Shown piece after piece: positions 28,327 through 36,684 of a DNA stretch of 64,000 nucleotides; position 1 is the stretch's first letter, and each line of letters starts with the position of its first letter. The notes under the pieces are model-generated. The model ran no database searches. It had not been told where the DNA came from and saw only the letters and a list, made by a program, of their open reading frames with translations. A program made the translations under genes and the position numbers. Source of the stretch: SB11 sp965249955 (lineage in GTDB: Bacteria; Bacteroidota; Bacteroidia; UBA8524). The stretch is taken from the NCBI GenBank assembly GCA_965249955.1, contig OZ252261.1, forward strand, positions 1,798,001-1,862,000. Reading direction: 5' to 3'.

Positions 28327-28364
28327 AAAAAAGGGGTGCTAAATTATTTAGCACCCCTTTTTTG
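28327..28364. terminator. Bidirectional terminator between hpf and lipoprotein gene
   Basis: A-run, GGGGTGCTAAA / TTTAGCACCCC stem with a short loop, then a T-run. It serves hpf on the plus strand and the convergent lipoprotein gene on the minus strand, whose stop is 4 bp away. Confidence 0.85.
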
Positions 28365-28367
28365 TAG

Positions 28368-29108
28368 CTATTTAGTGCCATTTTTTAAATACTCATCAGT
28401 AGTATATATTTTTTTAACGTAAATATTTTTATTCTCACCAATTACAAACTCGCACAAGCCAATATGTGTTTTGTTTTTTGGATTCCAATCGTAAGTATAG
28501 CCTAAAGCCGTCCAAGGATATTGATCGTACAAAGCACATTGGTAGTAGCGCGATACCCGTGTTTCGTTAACCCAGTTCACATAACTCATGTCAGCCGAGT
28601 CAGCCTTAGTAAAACAAGTATTGCACTGTGTGTCGGTAATCTCTTTATCGGGACAGGGTCTAAACATATCTTGTGGCCTCACCCAAAATTCAATAAACAA
28701 TTTATAATCATGTATTGGAGGTAAGCCTAGCATCTGTTTTAGGCGCATACTAACATCCGTATATTTTTCAGCATTTATTCTATTCAAAAGTTCAGGCGCA
28801 GCAGTAACCCAAATAGGGTAATTAGTTGTATTATAAATTCCTGAATCAGGATAAAAACTTTGGGTTTTCCAAGTAACCATCAAAACATACTCTTCACCAT
28901 TAATGGTTTTTCTAATTAGGTTTGGGTTTTGTGGAGTAATAGCAATTAGGTTTTTATTCACCGCATCCGTTTCAGGATACATGGCCTCTTTAACCCCGTT
29001 GCGGTACAGTGTAGGATAGTTTGATGGTGAGTTGGAGAGTTTTACTGATTGGCAAGCGTTGGTCAATACAAGCAAGCAAATTGATAAAATGATAGTTAGT
29101 TTTTTCAT
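28368..29108 (-). CDS. Conserved-type lipoprotein, function unknown
   Basis: Lipoprotein of 246 aa with signal MKKLTIILSICLLVLTNAC-QS. I do not recognise a family. The mature part opens with SNSPSNYPTLYRNGVKEAMYP, has strands such as EEYVLMVTWKTQSFYP, and contains a cluster of cysteines (RPCPDKE, QCNTCF, YYQCALYD) that may form disulfides outside the cytoplasm. A TTG-N21-TATATTTC promoter-like pair lies just upstream at 29113-29144 on the minus strand. It follows the 29133 gene on the same strand after 24 bp. Confidence 0.7.
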   Translation of the reverse strand: MKKLTIILSICLLVLTNACQSVKLSNSPSNYPTLYRNGVKEAMYPETDAVNKNLIAITPQNPNLIRKTINGEEYVLMVTWKTQSFYPDSGIYNTTNYPIWVTAAPELLNRINAEKYTDVSMRLKQMLGLPPIHDYKLFIEFWVRPQDMFRPCPDKEITDTQCNTCFTKADSADMSYVNWVNETRVSRYYQCALYDQYPWTALGYTYDWNPKNKTHIGLCEFVIGENKNIYVKKIYTTDEYLKNGTK

Positions 29109-29112
29109 GACG

Positions 29113-29144
29113 GAAATATAGTAAAAGCCTGATTAAAAAGACAA
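29113..29144 (-). promoter_or_regulatory. Possible promoter of lipoprotein gene
   Basis: On the minus strand TTG (29144-29142), a 21-nt spacer and TATATTTC (29120-29113) resemble the Bacteroidota promoter with one mismatch in the -7 box. It is very close to the ATG at 29108, so the mRNA would have almost no leader. Confidence 0.3.
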
Positions 29145-29468
29145 TACCTTGCCTTTTTCAATCAATAATTTTTTCGCAAACGGCCAGTCGGGAAGTGCCT
29201 CTGCCTCAAAAGTATAAACACGTATTTCTTTGGCAATTGTGGCACTTTGTTTCATAGCAGCCAAATGCTCGGCATTTCGAGAAAAAGTATTCATTTGTGT
29301 ATCATTTTCCCATGCCGATAGAGTAAAATGCTTCAGTAGTCCCCCCGTTGTTCTATATCCTTTGCATGGCGAGGCTTTGAGTTGCTTAAAGACTTTAAGC
29401 ACAATACCTGTAAAGACAAAAAACTTTAATGGTGAACGAAGTTCTATGGAAGTAATAGTAACTAACAT
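29133..29468 (-). CDS. DUF3291-like / monooxygenase-fold small protein
   Basis: Cytoplasmic protein of 111 aa. The pattern VTITSIELRSPLKFF, then GGLLKHFTLSAWENDTQMNTF, SRNAEHLAAMKQSATIAKEI and a closing LIEKGKVLSF matches small dimeric alpha/beta-barrel proteins annotated as DUF3291 or spheroidene-monooxygenase-like. The true reaction is unknown. No signal peptide. It is divergent from the second kinase gene, 69 bp away. Confidence 0.75.
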   Translation of the reverse strand: MLVTITSIELRSPLKFFVFTGIVLKVFKQLKASPCKGYRTTGGLLKHFTLSAWENDTQMNTFSRNAEHLAAMKQSATIAKEIRVYTFEAEALPDWPFAKKLLIEKGKVLSF

Positions 29469-29537
29469 AATTGCAAAATAGATAGTACATTGTGGTTTTA
29501 TAATAGTTTTCTATAAATAGTAGTAGATTATCTTTTA

Positions 29538-32480
29538 ATGCTTGCAATGAGAACAGGATTTAAGGCTTTTGTAATAGTTTTTTTTATTTTTTTAGGAAGT
29601 AGGATAGGGGCGCAGACATTTGCATTAAAAAACTACTCGGCAAATCAAGGGTTGCCCAGTTCAGAGGTTTACAATTCAATTCAAGACGAGCAAGGATATA
29701 TATGGTTTGCAACAGATAGAGGTATAGCTAAATACGATGGTTATTCGTTTAAAACGTTAACAACGCAGGAAGGGCTTACTGATAATACTGTGTTTGAGTT
29801 TTTTAAAGATAGTAAACAACAACTTTGGTGTAAAACATTTTCTTCAACCATAAACCGTATTTCTAATGATAGTGCATATCCCTACAAATACAATAACCTA
29901 ATTCAAACTCTCTTCCCTACAGAAATATTAAAAGAGTTGTTTTTTGATAAAAAGGGGGATTTATTTTTTGCAAAAGGAAGCGAAGAACAGGGCATAAGCA
30001 TTTTCAGAATTGATAAATCAGGAAAACTAGATACTTTTAATAAAAGACAAGTAAAAGAAAGGCCAATAAGAGAAGTTTACCTCTCAGATAATGGGCGTTG
30101 CCTTGTTGGAGGAGACATTATAGCACCAACAACTGATATTTTTGAGCTGGGGAATAAAGAAAAAATAATATCATTTACGCATGAAATTGAAAGAGGCGAC
30201 CCGTTCTCTAAAAAAATAAATAACAATTATATAATCTGCATAAACCAAAAGATTTTTATATTAAAAGACAAGAAAATTAAAAAAATATGGGACTGCAAAG
30301 GGGAAACACTTTATTTTTTTATTGATAAAGACGAAAATTTTTGGATTGGATATAGAAGTTTAGGGTTTGAATTTCTTTCGGCAAAAAGCGGTTATACAAA
30401 GGCCATATCGGGGTTAAACAACCACTCAATATCATCATTAAGTCAGGATAAAGAGGGAGGTATATGGATTACAACATTAGAAAAAGGGGTATTCTATCTC
30501 GCGCCCTCGGCGCCCTTAGTATATACAAAAGAACAAGGCCTATCAACAGAAAAAATCAATAAAATAGTTAATGTCGGAGGTAATATTGTAGCGCTTACCT
30601 CTGACGATCAATTGTTGCTAAAAGATAAAAACAGCAGTGTGTTTAAATCCATCTGGGGAAAAAAGAGATACGCAACAGACATTGCTTATTCTGAAAAAAA
30701 CGGAATTTTCACATTTTACCCAACAACAGAATTAATTGCTCCCCAACAGAAGCACACAATAATATTGGCACATAAAAAAATATTTTTTGGCACAAGGTAT
30801 TTATGGGGTGTTTTATATAAAAAAATAACAAAATTTACCCCTCAGGGAGAAATACTGGATAGTATTCCATTTAATCAGAAAAGAGTTTTGTGCGTTGAAG
30901 AGTTAACCAACGGCGATTTATTGGTGGGCACCATTGGTGGTTTATACATATACAAAAACAAACAAGTTACATCACTTTCGTCAGCTAGCCCATTATTTAA
31001 TTTGCGTGTTAGTGATATAAAGCAACTTGATAGTAACCATGTAGTTATTGCCACTTTGGGAGGAGGCATTTTAATAACACAGATAAATAATTATAAAAAT
31101 ACAATACAGTATAAAACAGATAGAGGTTTACCCAGCATAATGTGCAATACCCTGCTAAAGATTAATGATAGCACGCTTTGGGTGGGTACTAATAGAGGAC
31201 TTTGTCGTGTCAACAATATATTGCAGCCAGATAAATCAATATTTACAGGCGTAGATATAAATAATGGGCTTGTATCAAACGAGGTAAATAATATTTGTGA
31301 AGTAGATGGTAAACTTTGGGTAGCAACAGCCGCGGGGATATCAATATTAAATCAGAAAACAATAGGTCAAGTTAATAGTAGCATACCTATTTATATAAAA
31401 AAAATAAATATTAATGGGGAAGAAACCCCATTATTGCCTTTGTTAAAACTAGCATATAATCAAAATAATATAGCATTTTCATTTATTGGCCTTAATTATC
31501 AATATGCAGGGCAGTTAGTATACAAGTACCGCTTATTGGGTGCCGAAACAAAATGGAACACTACCACCAACCTTTCAGTATTATACAATACCTTACCCTA
31601 CGGAGAGTATACATTTGAAATTGGTGTAATGCGTCCAAGAGGCAGTGCACCCACACAATTTGTTAAATACCACTTTACTATTTTGCCGCCACTTTGGCTT
31701 GAACCCTGGTTTATAGTATTTGTAGTAGCACTATTGGCATTACTTATATATTGGTATATACGTTATAGGGTAAACTTTGTGCGCAAGCAAGAGCAACTAA
31801 ATGTAGATTTAAACACTTTTAGAGATAGAGCACTTCGTGGGCAAATGAACCCACACTTTATATACAATTCACTAAACTCTATACAAAACTATATGCTTAA
31901 AAGCGATACAATGGCCTCCGTATCGTTCCTTTCAAAATTTTCCCAGCTTATGCGGCTCACCTTCAACAATACCGCACAAGAGTTAATTACCCTTGAAAAA
32001 GATATGGAAGCTTTGCTATTGTATATTGAGCTTGAAGACTTGAGATTTCAGCATAAATTTACAGTGCACATAGAAAACAGCAGTAACTTAGATTTTTCTT
32101 TTATAAAAGTGCCTCCACTAATATTGCAGCCCTTTGTAGAAAATGCAATACAACACGGCTTGCTAACCAAAACAGGTGGCGGCAATATTTGGATTAGCTT
32201 TATCAAACACCCGGATAGTATAGAAATAACCATACAAGATGATGGAATTGGCCGAGCAAATGCAAAAAAAATACAAGAAAGAAAAGCCCGATTTAAAGCC
32301 CGCTTAGTAAATGCCTTTGGCAGAAGGGAGTATACAGGCATTACTGCAACCCAAACCCGAATACAGCAAGCTTGGGGCAATAAGTTTAGCAAAAACCAGT
32401 TTAAAATAGTAGATTTAACAACTGATAATGGCTTGCCCAAGGGCACGCTAGTACACATTTTTTTACCTTTATATGATTAA
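29538..32480 (+). CDS. Second propeller-sensor histidine kinase (LytS/YehU type)
   Basis: Sensor kinase of 980 aa with the same layout as the kinase at 17903: signal peptide (MLAMRTGFKAFVIVFFIFLGSRIGAQ), propeller repeats (DEQGYIWFATDRGIAKYDG, DKEGGIWITTLEKGVFYL, NDSTLWVGTNRGLCRV), a Y_Y_Y-type domain (YKYRLLGAETKWNTT), one membrane helix near residues 722-745, and a His_kinase domain with His773 in MNPHFIYNSLNSIQNYML, a PFVENAIQHGL N-box and an IQDDGIGR lid. It opens with the propeller-kinase start ALKNYSANQGLPSSEVYNSIQ. The regulator overlaps its stop by 8 bp. The ligand is unknown. Confidence 0.93.
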   Translation: MLAMRTGFKAFVIVFFIFLGSRIGAQTFALKNYSANQGLPSSEVYNSIQDEQGYIWFATDRGIAKYDGYSFKTLTTQEGLTDNTVFEFFKDSKQQLWCKTFSSTINRISNDSAYPYKYNNLIQTLFPTEILKELFFDKKGDLFFAKGSEEQGISIFRIDKSGKLDTFNKRQVKERPIREVYLSDNGRCLVGGDIIAPTTDIFELGNKEKIISFTHEIERGDPFSKKINNNYIICINQKIFILKDKKIKKIWDCKGETLYFFIDKDENFWIGYRSLGFEFLSAKSGYTKAISGLNNHSISSLSQDKEGGIWITTLEKGVFYLAPSAPLVYTKEQGLSTEKINKIVNVGGNIVALTSDDQLLLKDKNSSVFKSIWGKKRYATDIAYSEKNGIFTFYPTTELIAPQQKHTIILAHKKIFFGTRYLWGVLYKKITKFTPQGEILDSIPFNQKRVLCVEELTNGDLLVGTIGGLYIYKNKQVTSLSSASPLFNLRVSDIKQLDSNHVVIATLGGGILITQINNYKNTIQYKTDRGLPSIMCNTLLKINDSTLWVGTNRGLCRVNNILQPDKSIFTGVDINNGLVSNEVNNICEVDGKLWVATAAGISILNQKTIGQVNSSIPIYIKKININGEETPLLPLLKLAYNQNNIAFSFIGLNYQYAGQLVYKYRLLGAETKWNTTTNLSVLYNTLPYGEYTFEIGVMRPRGSAPTQFVKYHFTILPPLWLEPWFIVFVVALLALLIYWYIRYRVNFVRKQEQLNVDLNTFRDRALRGQMNPHFIYNSLNSIQNYMLKSDTMASVSFLSKFSQLMRLTFNNTAQELITLEKDMEALLLYIELEDLRFQHKFTVHIENSSNLDFSFIKVPPLILQPFVENAIQHGLLTKTGGGNIWISFIKHPDSIEITIQDDGIGRANAKKIQERKARFKARLVNAFGRREYTGITATQTRIQQAWGNKFSKNQFKIVDLTTDNGLPKGTLVHIFLPLYD

Positions 32481-33228
32481 AGCTATCATTGTTGACGATG
32501 AACTATCGGCGGGGGAGGTATTGCAAACTCTTATATCATCGTTTTCACATCAAGTTACTATTTGTAGCATTTGCACCAATATACCAGACGCTATAGGTGC
32601 AATACAAAAACACGAGCCGAATGTTATTTTTTTAGATATTGAATTGGCCGATGGTAGCGGGTTTGAAGTGTTAGAAAACTTAAACGATTTGCAAACACGC
32701 GTTGTATTTGTTACCGCGTATGAACACTATGCCATTAATGCGATAAAGCATAACGCATTTGACTATATTTTAAAGCCCATTGACCCTGATGAACTTTATG
32801 GAATGTTGGGAAAACTGATAGAGGAAGAAGAAAAAGTAGCCCCCTATCCTGATGCAAGTGCACTACTACAGCAACTTTTAGGCGGAATAGGTAAAAAAAT
32901 AGCCGTGCCCAACCGCACAGGTCTTGAGTATTATTTTATTGACGATATAATATTAATAGAAGGGCAAGGCAGCTATGTGCAGATGCACCTTGTTAACGGA
33001 AGCTCGCCTTTAATATCAAAAAAGATAAAAGATTTTGAAGGTATATTAGCCAATAAGGGTTTTTTGCGCGTACACAAAAGTTTCTTCATCAATTTGGCAC
33101 ATATCGAGAGCTTGCACAAAGATGAAGGGGGGTACATACAAATGAGCAATGGAAAACAAGTAACCATTAGTCCTAAAGACAAAGACGATATTTTACGCAA
33201 CATAAAGCGACTTTCGAATATTATTTAA
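32473..33228 (+). CDS. Second LytTR-family response regulator
   Basis: Response regulator of 251 aa, the same length as the one at 20877. Receiver domain with Asp8-Asp9 and phospho-acceptor Asp55 (NVIFLDIELADGSGF), Lys in YILKPIDPDEL, and a C-terminal LytTR domain (YYFIDDIILIEGQGSYVQMHL, GFLRVHKSFFINLAHI). ATG 32473 overlaps the kinase stop (ATGATTAA), so translation is coupled. It probably controls genes by LytTR binding; the targets are unknown. Confidence 0.95.
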   Translation: MIKAIIVDDELSAGEVLQTLISSFSHQVTICSICTNIPDAIGAIQKHEPNVIFLDIELADGSGFEVLENLNDLQTRVVFVTAYEHYAINAIKHNAFDYILKPIDPDELYGMLGKLIEEEEKVAPYPDASALLQQLLGGIGKKIAVPNRTGLEYYFIDDIILIEGQGSYVQMHLVNGSSPLISKKIKDFEGILANKGFLRVHKSFFINLAHIESLHKDEGGYIQMSNGKQVTISPKDKDDILRNIKRLSNII

Positions 33229-33245
33229 ACAGCTATAGCTTAAAT

Positions 33246-33289
33246 AAACGGGTAAAGCCCTCCAATACTGGAGGGCTTTACCCGTTTAT
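33246..33289 (+). terminator. Rho-independent terminator after second kinase-regulator pair
   Basis: Perfect 19-bp stem (starts AAACGGGTAAAGCCCTCCA) with a 4-nt loop ATAC, 17 bp after the regulator stop. Confidence 0.82.
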
Positions 33290-33397
33290 AAGACTTGCTT
33301 TTAGCACATTACAATTTTTAGTAAGAAAAATTTCAGTACAGAAAACCGAGCTTCATGTTTTTACGTAAGTATGACAAAACCTTTAAAAGTAACCACC

Positions 33398-33844
33398 ATG
33401 AAGAAGACACTAATCAGAATAACAGTAGGCACAGTATCGCTAGTAGTGATACTTTTAGCCACTTTGGCAATACACATATATTTAGTAACACCCAAAAAGA
33501 GCGATACAGCAAACAGCGATTTGCGTATGCGCCAACTTAGCCGCATTGACTTTAAACAAACGGTAGACTCTACTGAGGCTGAAAAAATAAGAGGTTTTGT
33601 ACAGAACTTGGAAGGTGTGCAAAGCACCTACTTTAATACTGAAAACGGAGCACTGGTATACACCTTTGAGGTGGGCACACAAACATCAGAAAATGTGTAT
33701 AGCAAGGTAGTAGCCTTTGGCAACTACAAAGCCGAGCGCTATGTGGTAGAGGCAAAAGAAGCACAAGGCGGTTGCCCTGCCCATGTCAAAGAAAATTCTT
33801 TTAGCAAAAACTTCGGCAATGCTTTAGCAAGCCTATTCAACTAA
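33398..33844 (+). CDS. Membrane-anchored HMA-like small protein
   Basis: Protein of 148 aa from ATG 33398 with one N-terminal membrane helix (LIRITVGTVSLVVILLATLA) and an extracytoplasmic part. The segment with RQLSRIDFKQTVDS, TEAEKIRGFVQNLEGVQS, YFNTENGALVYTFEVG and VYSKVVAFGNYKAERYVV follows the beta-alpha-beta-beta-alpha-beta pattern of heavy-metal-associated (HMA) domains, but the CxxC metal site is missing. A lone Cys-Pro-Ala-His sits after the domain (GGCPAHV). It starts 31 bp before the globin-like lipoprotein gene ends its leader, so both are likely one operon. A role in heme or metal handling is inference; a plain membrane protein of unknown role is the alternative. Confidence 0.65.
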   Translation: MKKTLIRITVGTVSLVVILLATLAIHIYLVTPKKSDTANSDLRMRQLSRIDFKQTVDSTEAEKIRGFVQNLEGVQSTYFNTENGALVYTFEVGTQTSENVYSKVVAFGNYKAERYVVEAKEAQGGCPAHVKENSFSKNFGNALASLFN

Positions 33845-33875
33845 TTAAACAAATCACTAAACATAAATATCACCC

Positions 33876-34460
33876 ATGAAAAAAGTATCTATTTTATTAC
33901 TAGTGTGCTTATCAGCACTAACAGTGTTCAACTCATGCTCGAAAGATGATGACAACAACAGTACACCGGCCACAAACACCACCCCTACTTTGTATGAAAG
34001 GGTAGGAGGCACGGTAATGGTTTCTGACCCAGCTAATGCCGGACAGATGATTGAAAAAGGACGTTTAACACTTCGCGCCGTTGTTGATAGCTCAATATTA
34101 GTTATAGCAGGCGACGCTCAATTAGCACCATACTTTCCTGTATTATTTGCAGAGTTAGGAAACAACAACACAACAGGTTTAACTGCCCTTAGCAAAAACC
34201 TTACTGATTTTTTCTGTACAGCCACAGGATCTAAAAACTCAAGCTACGCATACACCGGAATGAGTATGAAGGCAGCCCACGACCCCGCATCAAACAACCG
34301 TATGGGGATGAAAGCTGATAAAGCTGATTTTGACAAATTTGTAGGAGATATTGGTATTGGCCTTGCTAAAAACGGAGTAACATCAGCAAACAACAAAGCA
34401 CTGGTAGATGATTTAGTAGCATTACTATACACTACCGAAGCCGATATAGTACAACGCTAA
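33876..34460 (+). CDS. Lipoprotein-anchored truncated globin-like protein
   Basis: Lipoprotein of 194 aa with signal peptide MKKVSILLLVCLSALTVFNSC-SK (Cys21). The mature part follows the truncated haemoglobin pattern: LYERVGGTVMV at the N-terminus, a VVDSSILVIAGDAQLAPYF helix region, LSKNLTDFFCTATG, then YTGMSMKAAHDPASN with the candidate proximal heme ligand His135, and DFDKFVGDIGIGLAKNGV at the end. Truncated globins are normally cytoplasmic; here the domain is placed outside the cytoplasmic membrane. It is 31 bp downstream of the HMA-like gene. Heme binding and oxygen or NO chemistry are inferred from the fold only. Confidence 0.8.
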   Translation: MKKVSILLLVCLSALTVFNSCSKDDDNNSTPATNTTPTLYERVGGTVMVSDPANAGQMIEKGRLTLRAVVDSSILVIAGDAQLAPYFPVLFAELGNNNTTGLTALSKNLTDFFCTATGSKNSSYAYTGMSMKAAHDPASNNRMGMKADKADFDKFVGDIGIGLAKNGVTSANNKALVDDLVALLYTTEADIVQR

Positions 34461-34484
34461 TAGCAAACTCTTGTCCCTTTTTTT

Positions 34485-34531
34485 AAAGCTTTGCAGTATC
34501 TGCAAAGCTTTTTCTATGTACTGCATAGAAA
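34485..34531 (+). terminator. Double hairpin terminator after globin lipoprotein
   Basis: First hairpin AAAGCTTTGCAG / CTGCAAAGCTTT (loop TAT), at once followed by a second one, TTTCTATG / CATAGAAA. The T-run between them fits a rho-independent terminator. Confidence 0.75.
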
Positions 34532-34669
34532 AGACAAAGCCACTTAGCTGTTGTATTAAGTATCATAAATTTGAAAGAGAAGCTTTCTAACCCCAAATAA
34601 AAGAGGAGTGTTGCAGAAAACAAATGGTGGAATAACTATTGGAAATACTTCTACAAACAGTGCTACAAA

Positions 34670-34828
34670 TTATGCAGCTTGTTTACGTATGCCGTTTAGC
34701 CTGCGTGAAAGAACGTCCTCTTCAATGCTAAGCTTAAACTTCATTTTAAAGTACCTTTGTAATGCCTTCACATTCACTTTCGATTTGTGGGCAAATTTTG
34801 CTAATGTTTCACTAATTAAGTCTCTCAT
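34670..34828 (-). CDS. Small basic protein, 52 aa, unknown function
   Basis: Short minus-strand gene starting at ATG 34828-34826 and ending at TAA. The product begins MRDLISETLAKFAHKSKVNV and continues with KALQRYFKMKFKLS, IEEDVLSRRLNGIRKQAA. It is strongly charged, basic and predicted helical, with codon use like the neighbours; the plus-strand frame over it (34608-34874) encodes an implausible hydrophobic and Ser/Thr-rich peptide and is taken as the shadow. No family is recognised; the size and charge would suit a nucleic-acid-binding protein. No clear promoter box is seen upstream. Confidence 0.5.
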   Translation of the reverse strand: MRDLISETLAKFAHKSKVNVKALQRYFKMKFKLSIEEDVLSRRLNGIRKQAA

Positions 34829-35213
34829 GATGGTGTGTGTTTTGTGTGTGTTGCTTTATTATGCCATTGGATAGTAACTTTACTAATATAAACGGCATTT
34901 TACAGATTTTAGTTTGAAAAACACAAATATATTTTTAATAATGAGACAAAATGTTTGTGCTATTAAGTAAGACTTGTGTTTAGTTACTTGATAATCAGTC
35001 ATTTAATTTGTGGATAAATACTAGGTATATACAAATGAAATGCTTACCGAATAAGAAACACTATCACCCCCCCGATTTTAAACAAACACTATATGCTTGT
35101 GAACCCTTGTTAATATTGGGGTTTTAGAATTAAAAAGTAAGTTGTAAAAAGCCATCCTTTTAGTTGCAATACCAAAAGGCAATACAACAACATACCCATG
35201 AAATATTTACAGA
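34829..35213. other. AT-rich intergenic stretch before purQ
   Basis: About 385 bp of AT-rich sequence with no gene I can support. It holds runs such as GTGTGTTTTGTGTGTG near 34840 and a CCCCCCC run near 35070, but no stem-loop or tRNA. Confidence 0.4.
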
Positions 35214-35227
35214 GTAATACGTATTAC
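35214..35227. promoter_or_regulatory. 14-bp perfect palindrome, possible operator of purQ
   Basis: GTAATACGTATTAC is a perfect palindrome centred 32 bp before the purQ ATG. A TACCTTTG box (35240-35247) lies 12 bp downstream, so the palindrome covers the expected -33 region. This is the place where a repressor would block transcription; no binding protein can be named. Confidence 0.4.
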
Positions 35228-35251
35228 AAGGCAAAAAACTACCTTTGTACA

Positions 35252-35947
35252 ATGAAATTTGGTGTAATAATTTTTCCCGGTTCAAACTGCGATCAAGACC
35301 TTGTAGAGGTGTTACAAAAAGTAACTGGACAGCAAGTTGTAGAGCTTTGGCACAAAGATACAGACTTACAAAACTGCGATATGGTGTTTTTGCCGGGAGG
35401 GTTTTCTTATGGCGACTACCTACGTAGCGGGGCAATAGCCAAACTTTCACCCATAATGAATAGCGTGATAGAGTTTGCCAATAACGGGGGCTATGTAATG
35501 GGCATTTGCAATGGGTTTCAGATACTTTGTGAAAGTGGCCTTTTACCCGGCGCACTATTGCACAATAACAACCGCAAATACATTTGCAAAAACGTATATA
35601 TAAAACCACAAGGCGAAACTATACTTACCCAAGGGCTTGATAAAGAAAAAGCGCTTAAAATACCAATTGCACACGGCGAAGGTCGTTTTTATGCCGATGA
35701 TGAAACTTTAGCAGAAATGCAGCAAAACGGGCAGATACTATTTACCTATTGCGATGAAAACGGCAACGAAACCGAAGGCTCTAATCCCAACGGTGCAGTA
35801 CTAAACATTGCAGGCATAACCAATAAAACTAAAAATGTATTTGGTATGATGCCCCACCCCGAAAGGGCTGCCGACGGCGACTTATTCAATACCGATGGTA
35901 TAGCACTATTTACCAACCTGCTAAAAATTTCAGCAGCTACAGTATAG
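35252..35947 (+). CDS. purQ: Phosphoribosylformylglycinamidine synthase, glutaminase subunit PurQ
   Basis: Glutaminase subunit that supplies ammonia for step four of purine synthesis (FGAR to FGAM) in complex with PurL and PurS. The 231-aa length is normal. ATG 35252 gives the standard start MKFGVIIFPGSNCDQDL; the longer frame from 35198 adds a non-homologous leader. The class I glutamine amidotransferase triad is present: Cys86 in GGYVMGICNGFQIL, His202 and Glu204 in MMPHPERA. A TACCTTTG box ends only 4 bp before the ATG, which would make a nearly leaderless mRNA. ruvA follows after 48 bp. Confidence 0.96.
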   Translation: MKFGVIIFPGSNCDQDLVEVLQKVTGQQVVELWHKDTDLQNCDMVFLPGGFSYGDYLRSGAIAKLSPIMNSVIEFANNGGYVMGICNGFQILCESGLLPGALLHNNNRKYICKNVYIKPQGETILTQGLDKEKALKIPIAHGEGRFYADDETLAEMQQNGQILFTYCDENGNETEGSNPNGAVLNIAGITNKTKNVFGMMPHPERAADGDLFNTDGIALFTNLLKISAATV

Positions 35948-35995
35948 CAGCTACCACAAAATTTTATTTACTTTGGGCTTTAACACCTACCACCC

Positions 35996-36592
35996 ATGAT
36001 AGCGTTTATAAAAGGAAGGGTAGCGTTTATTAGCCCCACACAAATAGTTATAGAAACAGCGGGCGGTATTGGCTACGAAATCCAAATATCACTTTATACT
36101 TTCGAAAAGATAAAGGATAAAGAAAATATTAGCATCTACACCCATCTTTCGATAAAAGAAGATAGCCATACGCTATTTGGTTTTAATGGCGAAGAAGAGC
36201 GGTCGTTGTTCAGAAACTTGATATCTGTAAATGGAGTTGGCCCATCAACAGCTCGTATGATTCTTTCGTCTTTAACACCAACCGACTTAAACCATGCAAT
36301 ATTATCGGGAGACATAACGTTACTAAAAGCGGTTAAGGGCATAGGCCCAAAAACAGCCCAGCGTTTAGTACTAGAGTTGCAAGATAAAGTGAAAAAAGAT
36401 GGTGCAGGCACAACTGAGCTATCAGTGCGGGGTGATAAAAGTATGGCTGCACGGCAAGAAGCCATTAGCGCACTGCTAATGCTAGGCTTTAATCGCGCAG
36501 CGATAGAAAAAACAGTTAAAAAAGTAATAGATACATCAAAAGAAGATATGGCAGTAGAAGAAATTATTAAAATTGCGTTAAAAACATTATAG
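35996..36592 (+). CDS. ruvA: Holliday junction branch migration protein RuvA
   Basis: DNA-binding subunit of the RuvAB branch-migration complex, 198 aa, the usual length. OB-fold domain I (MIAFIKGRVAFISPTQIVIE, GIGYEIQIS, YTHLSIKEDSHTLFGF), two helix-hairpin-helix motifs in domain II (ISVNGVGPSTARMIL and VKGIGPKTAQRLVLEL) and a C-terminal domain III (QEAISALLMLGFNRAAIEK) are all present. sprA follows after 92 bp; the ruvA-sprA order is also found in other gliding Bacteroidota. Confidence 0.97.
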   Translation: MIAFIKGRVAFISPTQIVIETAGGIGYEIQISLYTFEKIKDKENISIYTHLSIKEDSHTLFGFNGEEERSLFRNLISVNGVGPSTARMILSSLTPTDLNHAILSGDITLLKAVKGIGPKTAQRLVLELQDKVKKDGAGTTELSVRGDKSMAARQEAISALLMLGFNRAAIEKTVKKVIDTSKEDMAVEEIIKIALKTL

Positions 36593-36684
36593 TTGTAACC
36601 TCATAAAAAATAGCTTATCGGGAAATATTTACTCTTTAGAAATAAAAGACCAATTAACTAAGACTGAAGTAAGAAACTATTTTA

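Noticed and set aside
34608..34874. Plus-strand frame of 88 aa
   Set aside because: It is antisense to a better 52-aa minus-strand gene; its product is an unlikely mix of Ser/Thr-rich and hydrophobic residues and its start is not ATG.
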